A model generated the notes under the pieces. The model ran no database searches and was not told where the DNA came from. It saw only the letters and a list, made by a program, of their open reading frames with translations. Shown here piece after piece: positions 1 to 5,810 of a stretch of DNA of 6,639 nt (position 1 is the first letter of the stretch; each line of letters opens with the position of its first letter). The stretch is from positions 1 to 6,639 of the forward strand of contig JBELLC010000138.1 of the NCBI GenBank assembly GCA_042088965.1. Direction: 5' to 3'. Origin of the DNA: TMED26 sp042088965. GTDB lineage: Bacteria > Pseudomonadota > Alphaproteobacteria > Thalassobaculales > Thalassobaculaceae. The position numbers were made by a program, and so were the translations under genes.

Positions 1-737
1 TTATTTTCCGATTTTTCCCCGGCGATGGCGTTGTCAAAAGGGCACAGGCCGATTACGCCGTCACGGTGCTGAAAGCCAAACGCCCAGCGCTGATCTACCA
101 AACTACTGCCTATGGGCAAAGTGGCCGCGCCGTCTTGAAAGAGGTTCTCCGTGAGATGGGCGCCCCTTTGGTTTTTGAAGAGGCTCTCTCGCCGAAAGTC
201 AAAGATATGCTGCCCGCGTTATCGCGGCTTAAAGCGTCAGGCGCAGATGTGATTTTGCTGCATCTACATTCCGGACCAAGTGCCTTGGTCGTGCGCCAAG
301 CCAAAGCCTTGGGCATGACACAACCGATCCTGGGCGGCTCGGCCTTGCATCAACCGACAACAGCCGCCTTGCTGCAACCAGCCGAACTTAAGAACGTCTG
401 TGCAGAAAGCGCCTCCTCACCCATCTCTGAGTCAAGCCCGGCGTTCCAACGCTTCACCAAAACCTATCAGCAAACCTTTGGCAGTGCCCCGGATGCCTTT
501 GCACTTGGCCAATATGATGGCATGTCGATGATGCTTGCCGCCGTGACAGCAGGGGCAGATACGGCGGGCAAAATGCGCGACTGGCTGGCCACTCATCGCT
601 ACCAGGGATTGGCGATGAGCTATATCTCAGATGGCAAGGGCAATATGGCCCATGACGCTGTTATTATTTGTTACGATGGCAAAAGCAGGGTGCCAAATAT
701 CCGTCAGCGGTATCGAAATGTTGACGGTAAGGGCTAA
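1..737 (+). CDS. Type I periplasmic substrate-binding protein of a Liv/HAAT ABC importer (5' partial)
   Basis: This is the C-terminal 244 residues of an extracellular solute-binding protein that captures the ligand in the periplasm and hands it to the LivH/LivMG/LivF transporter encoded just downstream. The reading frame is open to the first base of the window (first full codon at base 3), and the protein reads sensibly upstream of the GTG at base 66 (RFFPGDGVV then ADYAV), so that GTG is internal and the true start and signal peptide lie outside. The pattern is that of the LivK/AmiC fold: an end-of-lobe segment, then AKRPALIYQTTAYGQSG, an ADVILLHLHSGPSALVVRQAKALG strand-helix, QPILGGSAL, and PDAFALGQYDGM near the hinge. 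Family members are usually about 370-400 residues, so about one third is missing. It is followed by livH after 38 bases. The ligand (branched-chain amino acid, amide, urea or other) cannot be told from this part; the assignment to the family is secure. Confidence 0.88.
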   Translation, partial: IFRFFPGDGVVKRAQADYAVTVLKAKRPALIYQTTAYGQSGRAVLKEVLREMGAPLVFEEALSPKVKDMLPALSRLKASGADVILLHLHSGPSALVVRQAKALGMTQPILGGSALHQPTTAALLQPAELKNVCAESASSPISESSPAFQRFTKTYQQTFGSAPDAFALGQYDGMSMMLAAVTAGADTAGKMRDWLATHRYQGLAMSYISDGKGNMAHDAVIICYDGKSRVPNIRQRYRNVDGKG

Positions 738-775
738 GGCCGGACTGTTTGCCGGGACGGTATGATTGAGATCTT

Positions 776-1657
776 ATGATCGCCATTGACACCTTAATCG
801 CCACCTGTGGACTTGGTGCTGCTTATGCGTTGGCAGCATTAGGGTTTGTTTTGATCATTAATGCGGTTGGCGCTGTTAATTTCGCACAAGGCGATTTTGT
901 CATGGCCGGCGGCTATGTGGCTGTGGTCGCCGCCAATTGGCTGACCCAGGTCACGAACCTGGGGGATATGGCCCCAGGGTTGATTATTCTGCCAGTGGTG
1001 CTCTTAGCAATGGCTGTGATTGGGGTGCTTTTTTCAGCTTGCGCCTATCTACCGCTGCGGAGTCGCCCGCCCGTTGCGGTTTTTATCAGCACCATTGCCA
1101 TCGGCATTATGCTGCGGCAAAGCGCGAATGCATTTTTTGGGGCCGCCCCGCAGACAGGCCCTGTCATGGTGGTCCACGAGGTCGCCGGCCACCATGGCCA
1201 TCAATTGGCGATTATTGCCGCTGCCCTATGTGCCATTTTTGCCCTTCATCGCTTACTTAATCATAGCCAATTTGGCCGCCATCTCAGAGCCAGCGCCCAA
1301 GATCCGCAAATGGCTGCCGCCATTGGCATCCCAGTCACAGGGATGATTTTGGCAACATTTGCCTTGGCAATCGCCCTGGCGGGCCTCGCGGGCCTGTTAC
1401 TGTCACATCAATATCTGGTGCAGCCAGATGATGGCACGACATACATGCTAAAGGCTTATATCGCTGTCACCTTGGGTGGCTGGGGCCGGATCAACGGCGC
1501 TGTTGCTGGCGCTTTGGCGATTGCCCTCTTTGAAACCGTCATCGCGACGCTGGTCTCACAGGTTGCCGCAGAAATCCTGCTGTATCTTTTGGTCCTCGCT
1601 ATTTTGTGGTTCCGCCCACAGGGCCTTTTTGGCGAAATCGAAGGTCGCCGCGCGTGA
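776..1657 (+). CDS. livH: High-affinity branched-chain amino acid-type ABC transporter permease LivH
   Basis: This is an inner-membrane permease of the HAAT family that forms one half of the translocation pore with the LivM domain encoded next. The 293 residues match the usual LivH length. Family hallmarks are visible in order: YALAALGFVLIINAVGAVNFAQGDF at residues 17-41, the cytoplasmic coupling segment RASAQDPQMAAAIGI at 171-185 (the EAA-like loop that contacts the ATPases), LKAYIAVTLGGWGRINGAVAG at 225-245, and the C-terminal FRPQGLFGE at 279-287. Nearly all the rest is hydrophobic membrane helix. The ATG at 776 is preceded by a weak GAG (768-770) five bases away; an ATG at 762 stops after five codons and is not the start. 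The stop overlaps the next start as GTGA, which suggests translational coupling. A small cluster of histidines (H134, H139, H140, H142) sits in a predicted loop. Family call is firm; substrate is not known. Confidence 0.93.
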   Translation: MIAIDTLIATCGLGAAYALAALGFVLIINAVGAVNFAQGDFVMAGGYVAVVAANWLTQVTNLGDMAPGLIILPVVLLAMAVIGVLFSACAYLPLRSRPPVAVFISTIAIGIMLRQSANAFFGAAPQTGPVMVVHEVAGHHGHQLAIIAAALCAIFALHRLLNHSQFGRHLRASAQDPQMAAAIGIPVTGMILATFALAIALAGLAGLLLSHQYLVQPDDGTTYMLKAYIAVTLGGWGRINGAVAGALAIALFETVIATLVSQVAAEILLYLLVLAILWFRPQGLFGEIEGRRA

Positions 1658-3369
1658 CCCAATTGCGCACCCCACAAATCCTACTTCTGGGTGTCATTGC
1701 CAGTGCTGGCCTGCTTTTCGCGCTGACGGCTGGCGCGTATGAAGTGCGCCTAATGACCCTGGCGGGGATCTATTCAATTGCTGTTTTGGGATATCAATTG
1801 GCGATTGGTCATGCTGGGGTTCTGTCCCTCGCCCAAGGGGCGTTTTTTGGCGTCGGTGCCTATGTGACAGGCATTCTCACCACGCAATATAACGTTGATG
1901 GGGCCGCTGCAATGCTCGCCGGAATGCTGGCAGCAGGGGTTTTGGCTGCCGTGGTCGCAATTCCTGTATTACGCCTGCAAACCCATTATTTTGCACTGGC
2001 GACATTAGCCATTGCCGAAGTGGTGCATCTGACAGCCGTCAATTGGACCGCCGTTACGGGCGGTGCTAACGGCATTTATGGGGTGCCCCCGCTGGTGTTT
2101 TTGGGGATCAACATTGGTTTTGGGTGGCCCTTATTTGCGGCGGTTTGGATAACCGCCGGCCTCGCTGCCGCAATGGTTTATTGGCGCACAGGCGGGCGCC
2201 GCCAACCGCGCCTTGATCTTGCCCGCGAAGCGCCGCTTGCAGCTGATGCCATAGGCATTAATCGTCGTCAAATACGGTTTGAATTATTTGTTCTCAGTGC
2301 CGTTTTAGGGGCGACCGCTGGCGGCTTTCAAGCCCATGCCATTGGCGTTGTCTCGCCTGCCGTTACCGATTTTACCCTGATGGTCACGTTATTAGTCGCC
2401 GCATTGGTGGGCGGTCAGCGGCGCATCATCGGGGCGCTTATCGGCGGTATTTTAGTGATTCACCTGCCCGAATGGTTCCGTAGTTTTGATGTTTTTTACC
2501 TGATCGCCTATGGCGCAGCACTGCTGCTGGTGATTATCCTTGCGCCCAATGGCATTGCCGGTTTTTGGCCAAAGCGCCGCTTACGTGACGCCGCCCCAGG
2601 CCTGCCACAATCAATACCGCAACATCACCGATCCGCAACGCTTCAAGGTCAGGGATTGGTGAAAAAATTTGGCGGTATCACGGCTGTTGATGGGATTGAT
2701 ATAAACCTCACAGCAGGTCAGATTACCGGCATCATTGGCCCCAATGGATCCGGTAAATCGACACTTTTAAATCTACTCACGGGGCTGATAAAAGCGGACC
2801 GTGGCGGCATTATGATGAATGATCAAGACCTCACCCCTTACACAGCAGACGGCCGCGCCAGACGCGGCCTGGCAAGGACTTTCCAGCATCCTGAACTGGT
2901 CCCGGGACACAGTGTTTGGGAAACCGTGATTGCTGGCCTGCCCATGACAATTGACGGCCCGACAGCTGCCGCAAAAACCGCATTGGCACTCGATAAATTG
3001 AGCTTGCGGGCTGACAGCGCCGTGCCAACAGATCTCCTATCGCCAGAGAGCCTCAGGCGTCTAGAGATCGCCCGCGCCCTTGCCAACGGACCAAGGGTTT
3101 TGTTGCTGGATGAGCCTGCCGCCGGATTAAGTGCCGCAGAGCAAGACCGTTTGGCGCTCAGTTTACGATCGCTTGCTGATGAGGGCCTGACAATCGTTGT
3201 GGTGGAGCATGGGATGCGATTTTTGATGCCTCTGGCGGATGTCATTATTTGTCTTGATCAGGGGAAAGTCATTGCAGCGGCAAGCCCCGCTGCCATTTCT
3301 GAAAACCCACACGTAATTGATTGTTATCTTGGTCGGGATAATACCATCGCCAAGGCCGCGCCAACATGA
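1654..3369 (+). CDS. livMG: Fused LivM permease and LivG ATPase of the Liv/HAAT ABC importer
   Basis: This 571-residue protein joins the second pore subunit to one of the two ATPases. I place the start at the GTG at 1654, which overlaps the livH stop (GTGA) and has AAGG at 1641-1644 nine bases upstream; a GTG at 1606 in the same frame lies inside livH and gives a non-family N-terminus. Residues 1-304 are LivM: GHAGVLSLAQGAFFGVGAY (52-70), TGGANGI (135-141), EAA-like loop AREAPLAADAIGINRR (190-205), GGQRRIIGALIGG (253-265), ending APNGIAGF. A linker of about 24 residues leads to LivG (329-571): Walker A GPNGSGKST (362-370), Q-loop Q411, Walker B LLLDEP with D486 and E487, H-loop H519, and YLG near the end. 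The signature is LSPES (462-466) where LivG normally has L(A/S/P)YGQ, so the usual glycine is lost. The Q-loop to signature distance is shorter than in E. coli LivG. Such fusions are known in proteobacteria. Confidence 0.92.
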   Translation: MTQLRTPQILLLGVIASAGLLFALTAGAYEVRLMTLAGIYSIAVLGYQLAIGHAGVLSLAQGAFFGVGAYVTGILTTQYNVDGAAAMLAGMLAAGVLAAVVAIPVLRLQTHYFALATLAIAEVVHLTAVNWTAVTGGANGIYGVPPLVFLGINIGFGWPLFAAVWITAGLAAAMVYWRTGGRRQPRLDLAREAPLAADAIGINRRQIRFELFVLSAVLGATAGGFQAHAIGVVSPAVTDFTLMVTLLVAALVGGQRRIIGALIGGILVIHLPEWFRSFDVFYLIAYGAALLLVIILAPNGIAGFWPKRRLRDAAPGLPQSIPQHHRSATLQGQGLVKKFGGITAVDGIDINLTAGQITGIIGPNGSGKSTLLNLLTGLIKADRGGIMMNDQDLTPYTADGRARRGLARTFQHPELVPGHSVWETVIAGLPMTIDGPTAAAKTALALDKLSLRADSAVPTDLLSPESLRRLEIARALANGPRVLLLDEPAAGLSAAEQDRLALSLRSLADEGLTIVVVEHGMRFLMPLADVIICLDQGKVIAAASPAAISENPHVIDCYLGRDNTIAKAAPT

Positions 3370-4073
3370 CCCCCTTATTGCAACTAGACGGCCTTTGTGT
3401 TGCCTTCCAGGGCACGGTCCGTGTTGAAAATGTCTCGATGGCCCTTCCGGCTGGACGCATTGATGTCATTCTCGGCGCAAATGGGGCAGGGAAAAGCGAG
3501 ATTTTAGCCGCTATCATGGGGTTTGAGACGATCACATCGGGACGTCTTTTATTTGCAGGACAAGATATCAGCGCGTTAAAAACTCATAAGCGTGCCGGCT
3601 TGGGCATTGGCTTTTGCCCAGAGGGTCGGCGGTTGTTTCCCGCCATGACCGTTGCGGAAACATTAGCCGCTGCCAGTCGCGGCAGCCGCCACGACCGCAG
3701 GCAACGGCAAACAGAGATCACCCAGTTGTTCCCCGCACTGGCAGGCCGCTTAGAGGCCAGAGCATGGCATTTATCTGGCGGCGAGCAACAAATGCTTGCC
3801 ATCGGTCGGGCTTTGGCACGGAAGCCACGGTTGCTGATCCTGGATGAGCCATCACTTGGCCTTGCCCCAAAGGTGATGACGGTTATCGCCGCTGCCTTAC
3901 AACACTTACGCGATGCCGGAACAAGTATTCTGATTGCCGAACAAAACGCCCATTTCGCACTTTCTTTGGCCGACCACGCATGGTTAATGGACAGCGGCAA
4001 ACTGGTTCTAAACGCGCCTGCCAATGGCTTGATTGACCACCCAAAGATGAAAACACTTATGCTTGGGGGGTGA
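3366..4073 (+). CDS. livF: High-affinity branched-chain amino acid-type ABC transporter ATPase LivF
   Basis: This is the second cytoplasmic ATPase of the importer, expected to pair with the LivG domain of the upstream fusion. Its 235 residues compare with 237 in E. coli LivF. Visible motifs are Walker A GANGAGKSE (37-45), the LivF-type Q-loop replacement CPEGRRLFP (84-92), signature LSGGEQQMLAIGRAL (136-150), Walker B LILDEPSLGLAP with D160 and E161, and AEQNAHFALSLADHA with Q193 at the H-loop position, followed by LMLGG at the C-terminus. Q at the H-loop and PEGR at the Q-loop are normal for LivF. E45 after K43-S44 is not: the family normally has threonine there (KTT or KST). The A-loop aromatic appears to be F14. 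The ATG at 3366 overlaps the livMG stop by four bases (ATGA), so coupled translation is likely. It is the last gene of the transporter operon. Confidence 0.93.
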   Translation: MTPLLQLDGLCVAFQGTVRVENVSMALPAGRIDVILGANGAGKSEILAAIMGFETITSGRLLFAGQDISALKTHKRAGLGIGFCPEGRRLFPAMTVAETLAAASRGSRHDRRQRQTEITQLFPALAGRLEARAWHLSGGEQQMLAIGRALARKPRLLILDEPSLGLAPKVMTVIAAALQHLRDAGTSILIAEQNAHFALSLADHAWLMDSGKLVLNAPANGLIDHPKMKTLMLGG

Positions 4074-4080
4074 TTCTTGA

Positions 4081-4109
4081 TTGAGAGACGCGGCAGAGCA
4101 GCGTAGAAA
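4081..4109 (+). promoter_or_regulatory. Predicted sigma70-type promoter for pyrE
   Basis: TTGAGA (4081-4086) is separated by 17 bases from TAGAAA (4104-4109). These match the TTGACA/TATAAT consensus at five and four positions. The element lies in the 63-base gap after livF and would start a leader of roughly 20 bases before pyrE. It is read from sequence alone; readthrough from the transporter operon could also supply pyrE. Confidence 0.4.
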
Positions 4110-4124
4110 CAAAGGCCCCGACGT

Positions 4125-4131
4125 GAAAGGA
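4125..4131 (+). promoter_or_regulatory. Ribosome binding site of pyrE
   Basis: GAAAGGA lies five bases before the ATG at 4137 and decides that start. It is a clear Shine-Dalgarno match, much stronger than the weak GAG in front of livH. Confidence 0.6.
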
Positions 4132-4136
4132 CGCTC

Positions 4137-4829
4137 ATGACCCTCTCTTCTTCTATTAGTCCCGACTACCGCCGCCCGCCCGCTGAAATTGCAGCCAATA
4201 TCTTGCTCGAGATTGAAGCGGTTCACATCCGCCCAGAAGAGCCTTTCACCTTTACCTCAGGTCGCTTGAGCCCGGTTTATGTCGATTGCCGGAAAATTAT
4301 CTCGTTTCCCCGCGCGCGCGGCCAATTAATGGATATGGCCGTTGACATGCTGGCGCAGGTTGTAGGTTTGGAACAGTTTGATGCTGTTGCTGGCGGCGAG
4401 ACCGCAGGCATTCCGTTTGCCGCCTGGATTGCTGAGCGCCTTGGCCTGCCGATGTTATATATCCGTAAAAAACCCAAAGGCTTTGGTCGCAACGCCCGCA
4501 TTGAGGGTGAGCTAAAACCTGGACAACGGGTGTTGCTGGTCGAAGATTTGGCAACCGATGGTGGCTCAAAGCTCTCCTTTATTGACGCGGTCCGCGACGC
4601 AGAAGGCGAGATTGCCCATTGCCTGGTCGTCTTTCACTATGGGAACTTTCCCCAAAGCACACAATCAATGGCAGATCGGGGCGTTGTCTTGCACGGATTA
4701 TGCACCTGGTGGGATGTGCTGGCTGCTGCGGAAAAGCGGGGCTATACCGCCGAACAAATTGCCGAAGTTCGACATTTTTTAAATGATGCTGATGGCTGGG
4801 CCACAACACACCAAACTGCAACGACGTAA
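4137..4829 (+). CDS. pyrE: Orotate phosphoribosyltransferase (EC 2.4.2.10)
   Basis: This enzyme joins orotate to PRPP to give orotidine 5'-monophosphate and pyrophosphate, the fifth step of de novo pyrimidine synthesis, in the cytoplasm. The 230 residues show the type I phosphoribosyltransferase landmarks: hood/orotate segment FTFTSGRLSPVYVDCRK (38-53), GGETAGIPFA (86-95), the catalytic flexible loop RKKPKGFGRNARIEGEL (110-126) with conserved lysines, and the PRPP-binding motif VLLVEDLATDGGSK (132-145) with the acidic pair E136-D137. The TWWDVLAAAEKRG stretch near the C-terminus is also typical of this subfamily. The start at 4137 is set by GAAAGGA and is a few residues longer than the core domain needs. 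It is followed by a GST gene after 11 bases and not by pyrC or another pyrimidine gene. No leader attenuator is visible upstream. Very sure of the call. Confidence 0.96.
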   Translation: MTLSSSISPDYRRPPAEIAANILLEIEAVHIRPEEPFTFTSGRLSPVYVDCRKIISFPRARGQLMDMAVDMLAQVVGLEQFDAVAGGETAGIPFAAWIAERLGLPMLYIRKKPKGFGRNARIEGELKPGQRVLLVEDLATDGGSKLSFIDAVRDAEGEIAHCLVVFHYGNFPQSTQSMADRGVVLHGLCTWWDVLAAAEKRGYTAEQIAEVRHFLNDADGWATTHQTATT

Positions 4830-4833
4830 GGGG
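4828..4833 (+). promoter_or_regulatory. Ribosome binding site of the GST gene, overlapping the pyrE stop
   Basis: AAGGGG lies seven bases before the ATG at 4841 and uses the last two bases of the pyrE TAA stop codon. This ties the GST gene to pyrE translation and supports one transcript for both. Confidence 0.6.
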
Positions 4834-4840
4834 TTTTTCA

Positions 4841-5467
4841 ATGCTTAGAATTCTTGGCCGGAACAACTCGTCTAATGTTCAAAAAGTGCTGTGGTGTTGT
4901 GACGAGCTTTCTATTCCCTATCGCCGCGAAGATTTCGGCGGTCCGTTCGGAAAAGTGGATGACAGCGACTATATGGCGTTGAACCCAAACAGCCGGGTGC
5001 CAACGATTGTTGAAGATGATGGTTTTTCACTATGGGAATCAAATGCCATCACACGCTATTTAGCCGATAAATATGGCAAGGGCGGGCTGATGCCCCGCGA
5101 CCCACGGCAACGCGCCGATGCAGATCGCTGGATGGACTGGCAGCAAACAACCGTGCTGCCCTTTATGACACCGATTTTTTGGGGCTTAGTGAGGACCGCT
5201 GAGGCAGATCGCGATATGGACGCCATCAATGGCGCAATCACCACCGGTGCAGCGGTCTTTCAAATTCTTGAAAACCACCTGAGCGATAAAGATTATATTG
5301 TGGGAAACAGGCTAACGGTTGCCGACATTCCCAATGCAATCATGGTTTATCGTTGGTTTGCACTGGTGGAAAATGGCCCTGATTTCCCAGCGATAAGGGC
5401 CTGGTATGCGCGCATGAGCGCCTGTCCGGGCTTTAAAAAACATGTCCTGGATTTACCGCTTACGTGA
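4841..5467 (+). CDS. GstB-like glutathione S-transferase
   Basis: This is a soluble glutathione-dependent transferase of 208 residues, the same length as E. coli GstB, which it resembles along most of its length. The N-terminal thioredoxin fold carries GRNNSSNVQKVLW (6-18), where the active-site serine/asparagine region lies, GGPFGKVDDSDYMALNPNS (33-51), the cis-proline in RVPTIV (P54), and the glutathione gamma-glutamyl-binding pair E66-S67 in LWESNAITRYLA. The helical C-terminal domain begins near 90 and has RWMDW (96-100), GLVRT (115-119) and the N-capping box LTVADI (T159, D162) that stabilises GST folds. E. coli GstB acts on small halogenated compounds such as bromoacetate; whether this protein shares the substrate is inference. 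It is probably cotranscribed with pyrE, and a strong hairpin follows 13 bases after its stop. Family is certain, physiological role is not. Confidence 0.92.
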   Translation: MLRILGRNNSSNVQKVLWCCDELSIPYRREDFGGPFGKVDDSDYMALNPNSRVPTIVEDDGFSLWESNAITRYLADKYGKGGLMPRDPRQRADADRWMDWQQTTVLPFMTPIFWGLVRTAEADRDMDAINGAITTGAAVFQILENHLSDKDYIVGNRLTVADIPNAIMVYRWFALVENGPDFPAIRAWYARMSACPGFKKHVLDLPLT

Positions 5468-5475
5468 CATCCCAT

Positions 5476-5507
5476 AAAAAAGCCCAGCGGAACCGCTGGG
5501 CTGTTTT
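5476..5507. terminator. Bidirectional intrinsic terminator between convergent genes
   Basis: AGCCCAGCG (5481-5489) pairs perfectly with CGCTGGGCT (5494-5502) around a GAAC loop. On the + strand it is followed by G then TTTT, a modest T-tract. On the - strand the stem is followed by a run of T (complement of the six A at 5476-5481), a stronger T-tract. It lies after the GST gene on one side and the small - strand gene (stop at 5529) on the other, so it can end both units. Confidence 0.85.
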
Positions 5508-5528
5508 CGACGCGCGCAGGCTTCAGCG

Positions 5529-5711
5529 TTAAGCTGCTAGCGGCAAGATCTCCGCGCCCAACGCCGCTGCCAATTGTGCAGGGGCAACACGCACCGCGCC
5601 ATTTACCTCAATCGCAATTGATGGCTGGCGGGCAATAAGGGCGGTCAGTGAGGCGGCATCAATGCCAGCCTGTTCGGCAGCTTCCGCTGCTGTTAAGCAA
5701 TAATCGTTCAT
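5529..5711 (-). CDS. Small hypothetical protein, 60 residues, possible helix-turn-helix
   Basis: I do not recognise a named family. The protein is rich in alanine. Residues 7-17 (TAAEAAEQAGI) and 18-30 (DAASLTALIARQP) look like two helices joined by a short turn, followed by IAIEVNGAVRVAPAQLAAAL, which could be a small hairpin and a third helix. This resembles the layout of short MerR- or excisionase-type DNA-binding domains, but I see no decisive motif. Support for a real gene: a GAAGG sequence (5722-5726 on the - strand) ten bases before the ATG, a strong terminator 26 bases after the stop, little conflict with other genes, and sensible composition. It follows the acyltransferase gene on the same strand after 99 bases, so it may share its transcript or have its own promoter. 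A role in gene control would be inference only. Confidence 0.6.
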   Translation of the reverse strand: MNDYCLTAAEAAEQAGIDAASLTALIARQPSIAIEVNGAVRVAPAQLAAALGAEILPLAA

Positions 5712-5810
5712 GGGTCCACAACCTTCAGATAAGTTCCATTCTCGGGGCTTAGATAACTCCTGTTACGAAGTAAACACCCAATTTGGATGTGTGGTGGTTT
5801 CAATTAATTT
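5712..5810. other. Intergenic spacer of 99 bases
   Basis: This is relatively AT-rich compared with the flanking genes. On the - strand it contains TTGGGT, 17 bases, then AGTTAT, a poor promoter match ahead of the small gene. It also holds AGGAG and a five-codon open frame (MELI and stop) that I do not regard as a gene. No terminator hairpin for the acyltransferase gene is visible. Confidence 0.35.

Noticed and set aside
66..68. GTG as the start of the substrate-binding protein gene
   Set aside because: The frame is open and family-like upstream to the window edge, so this codon is an internal valine.
740..755. CCGG...CCGG inverted repeat between the binding-protein gene and livH
   Set aside because: Only a 4-base stem with an 8-base loop and no T-tract; too weak to call an attenuator or terminator.
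1606..1608. Earlier GTG start for the LivMG fusion
   Set aside because: It lies deep inside livH and adds a polar, non-family N-terminus; the GTG at 1654 overlaps the livH stop and gives a typical LivM start.
2838..3245. 135-codon open frame on the - strand opposite the LivG domain
   Set aside because: Shadow of the ATPase coding frame, with Ser/Arg/Pro-rich composition and no recognisable domain.
3584..4138. 184-codon open frame on the - strand opposite livF
   Set aside because: It is antisense to a strongly conserved ATPase gene, has no family pattern, and is explained by the codon bias of livF.
5729..5745. Five-codon leader frame (MELI) before the small - strand gene
   Set aside because: No attenuator structure or codon run of regulatory meaning accompanies it.
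5779..5787. CCAATTTGG palindrome in the intergenic spacer
   Set aside because: A nine-base near-palindrome is expected by chance at this scale and has no partner copy that would suggest an operator.
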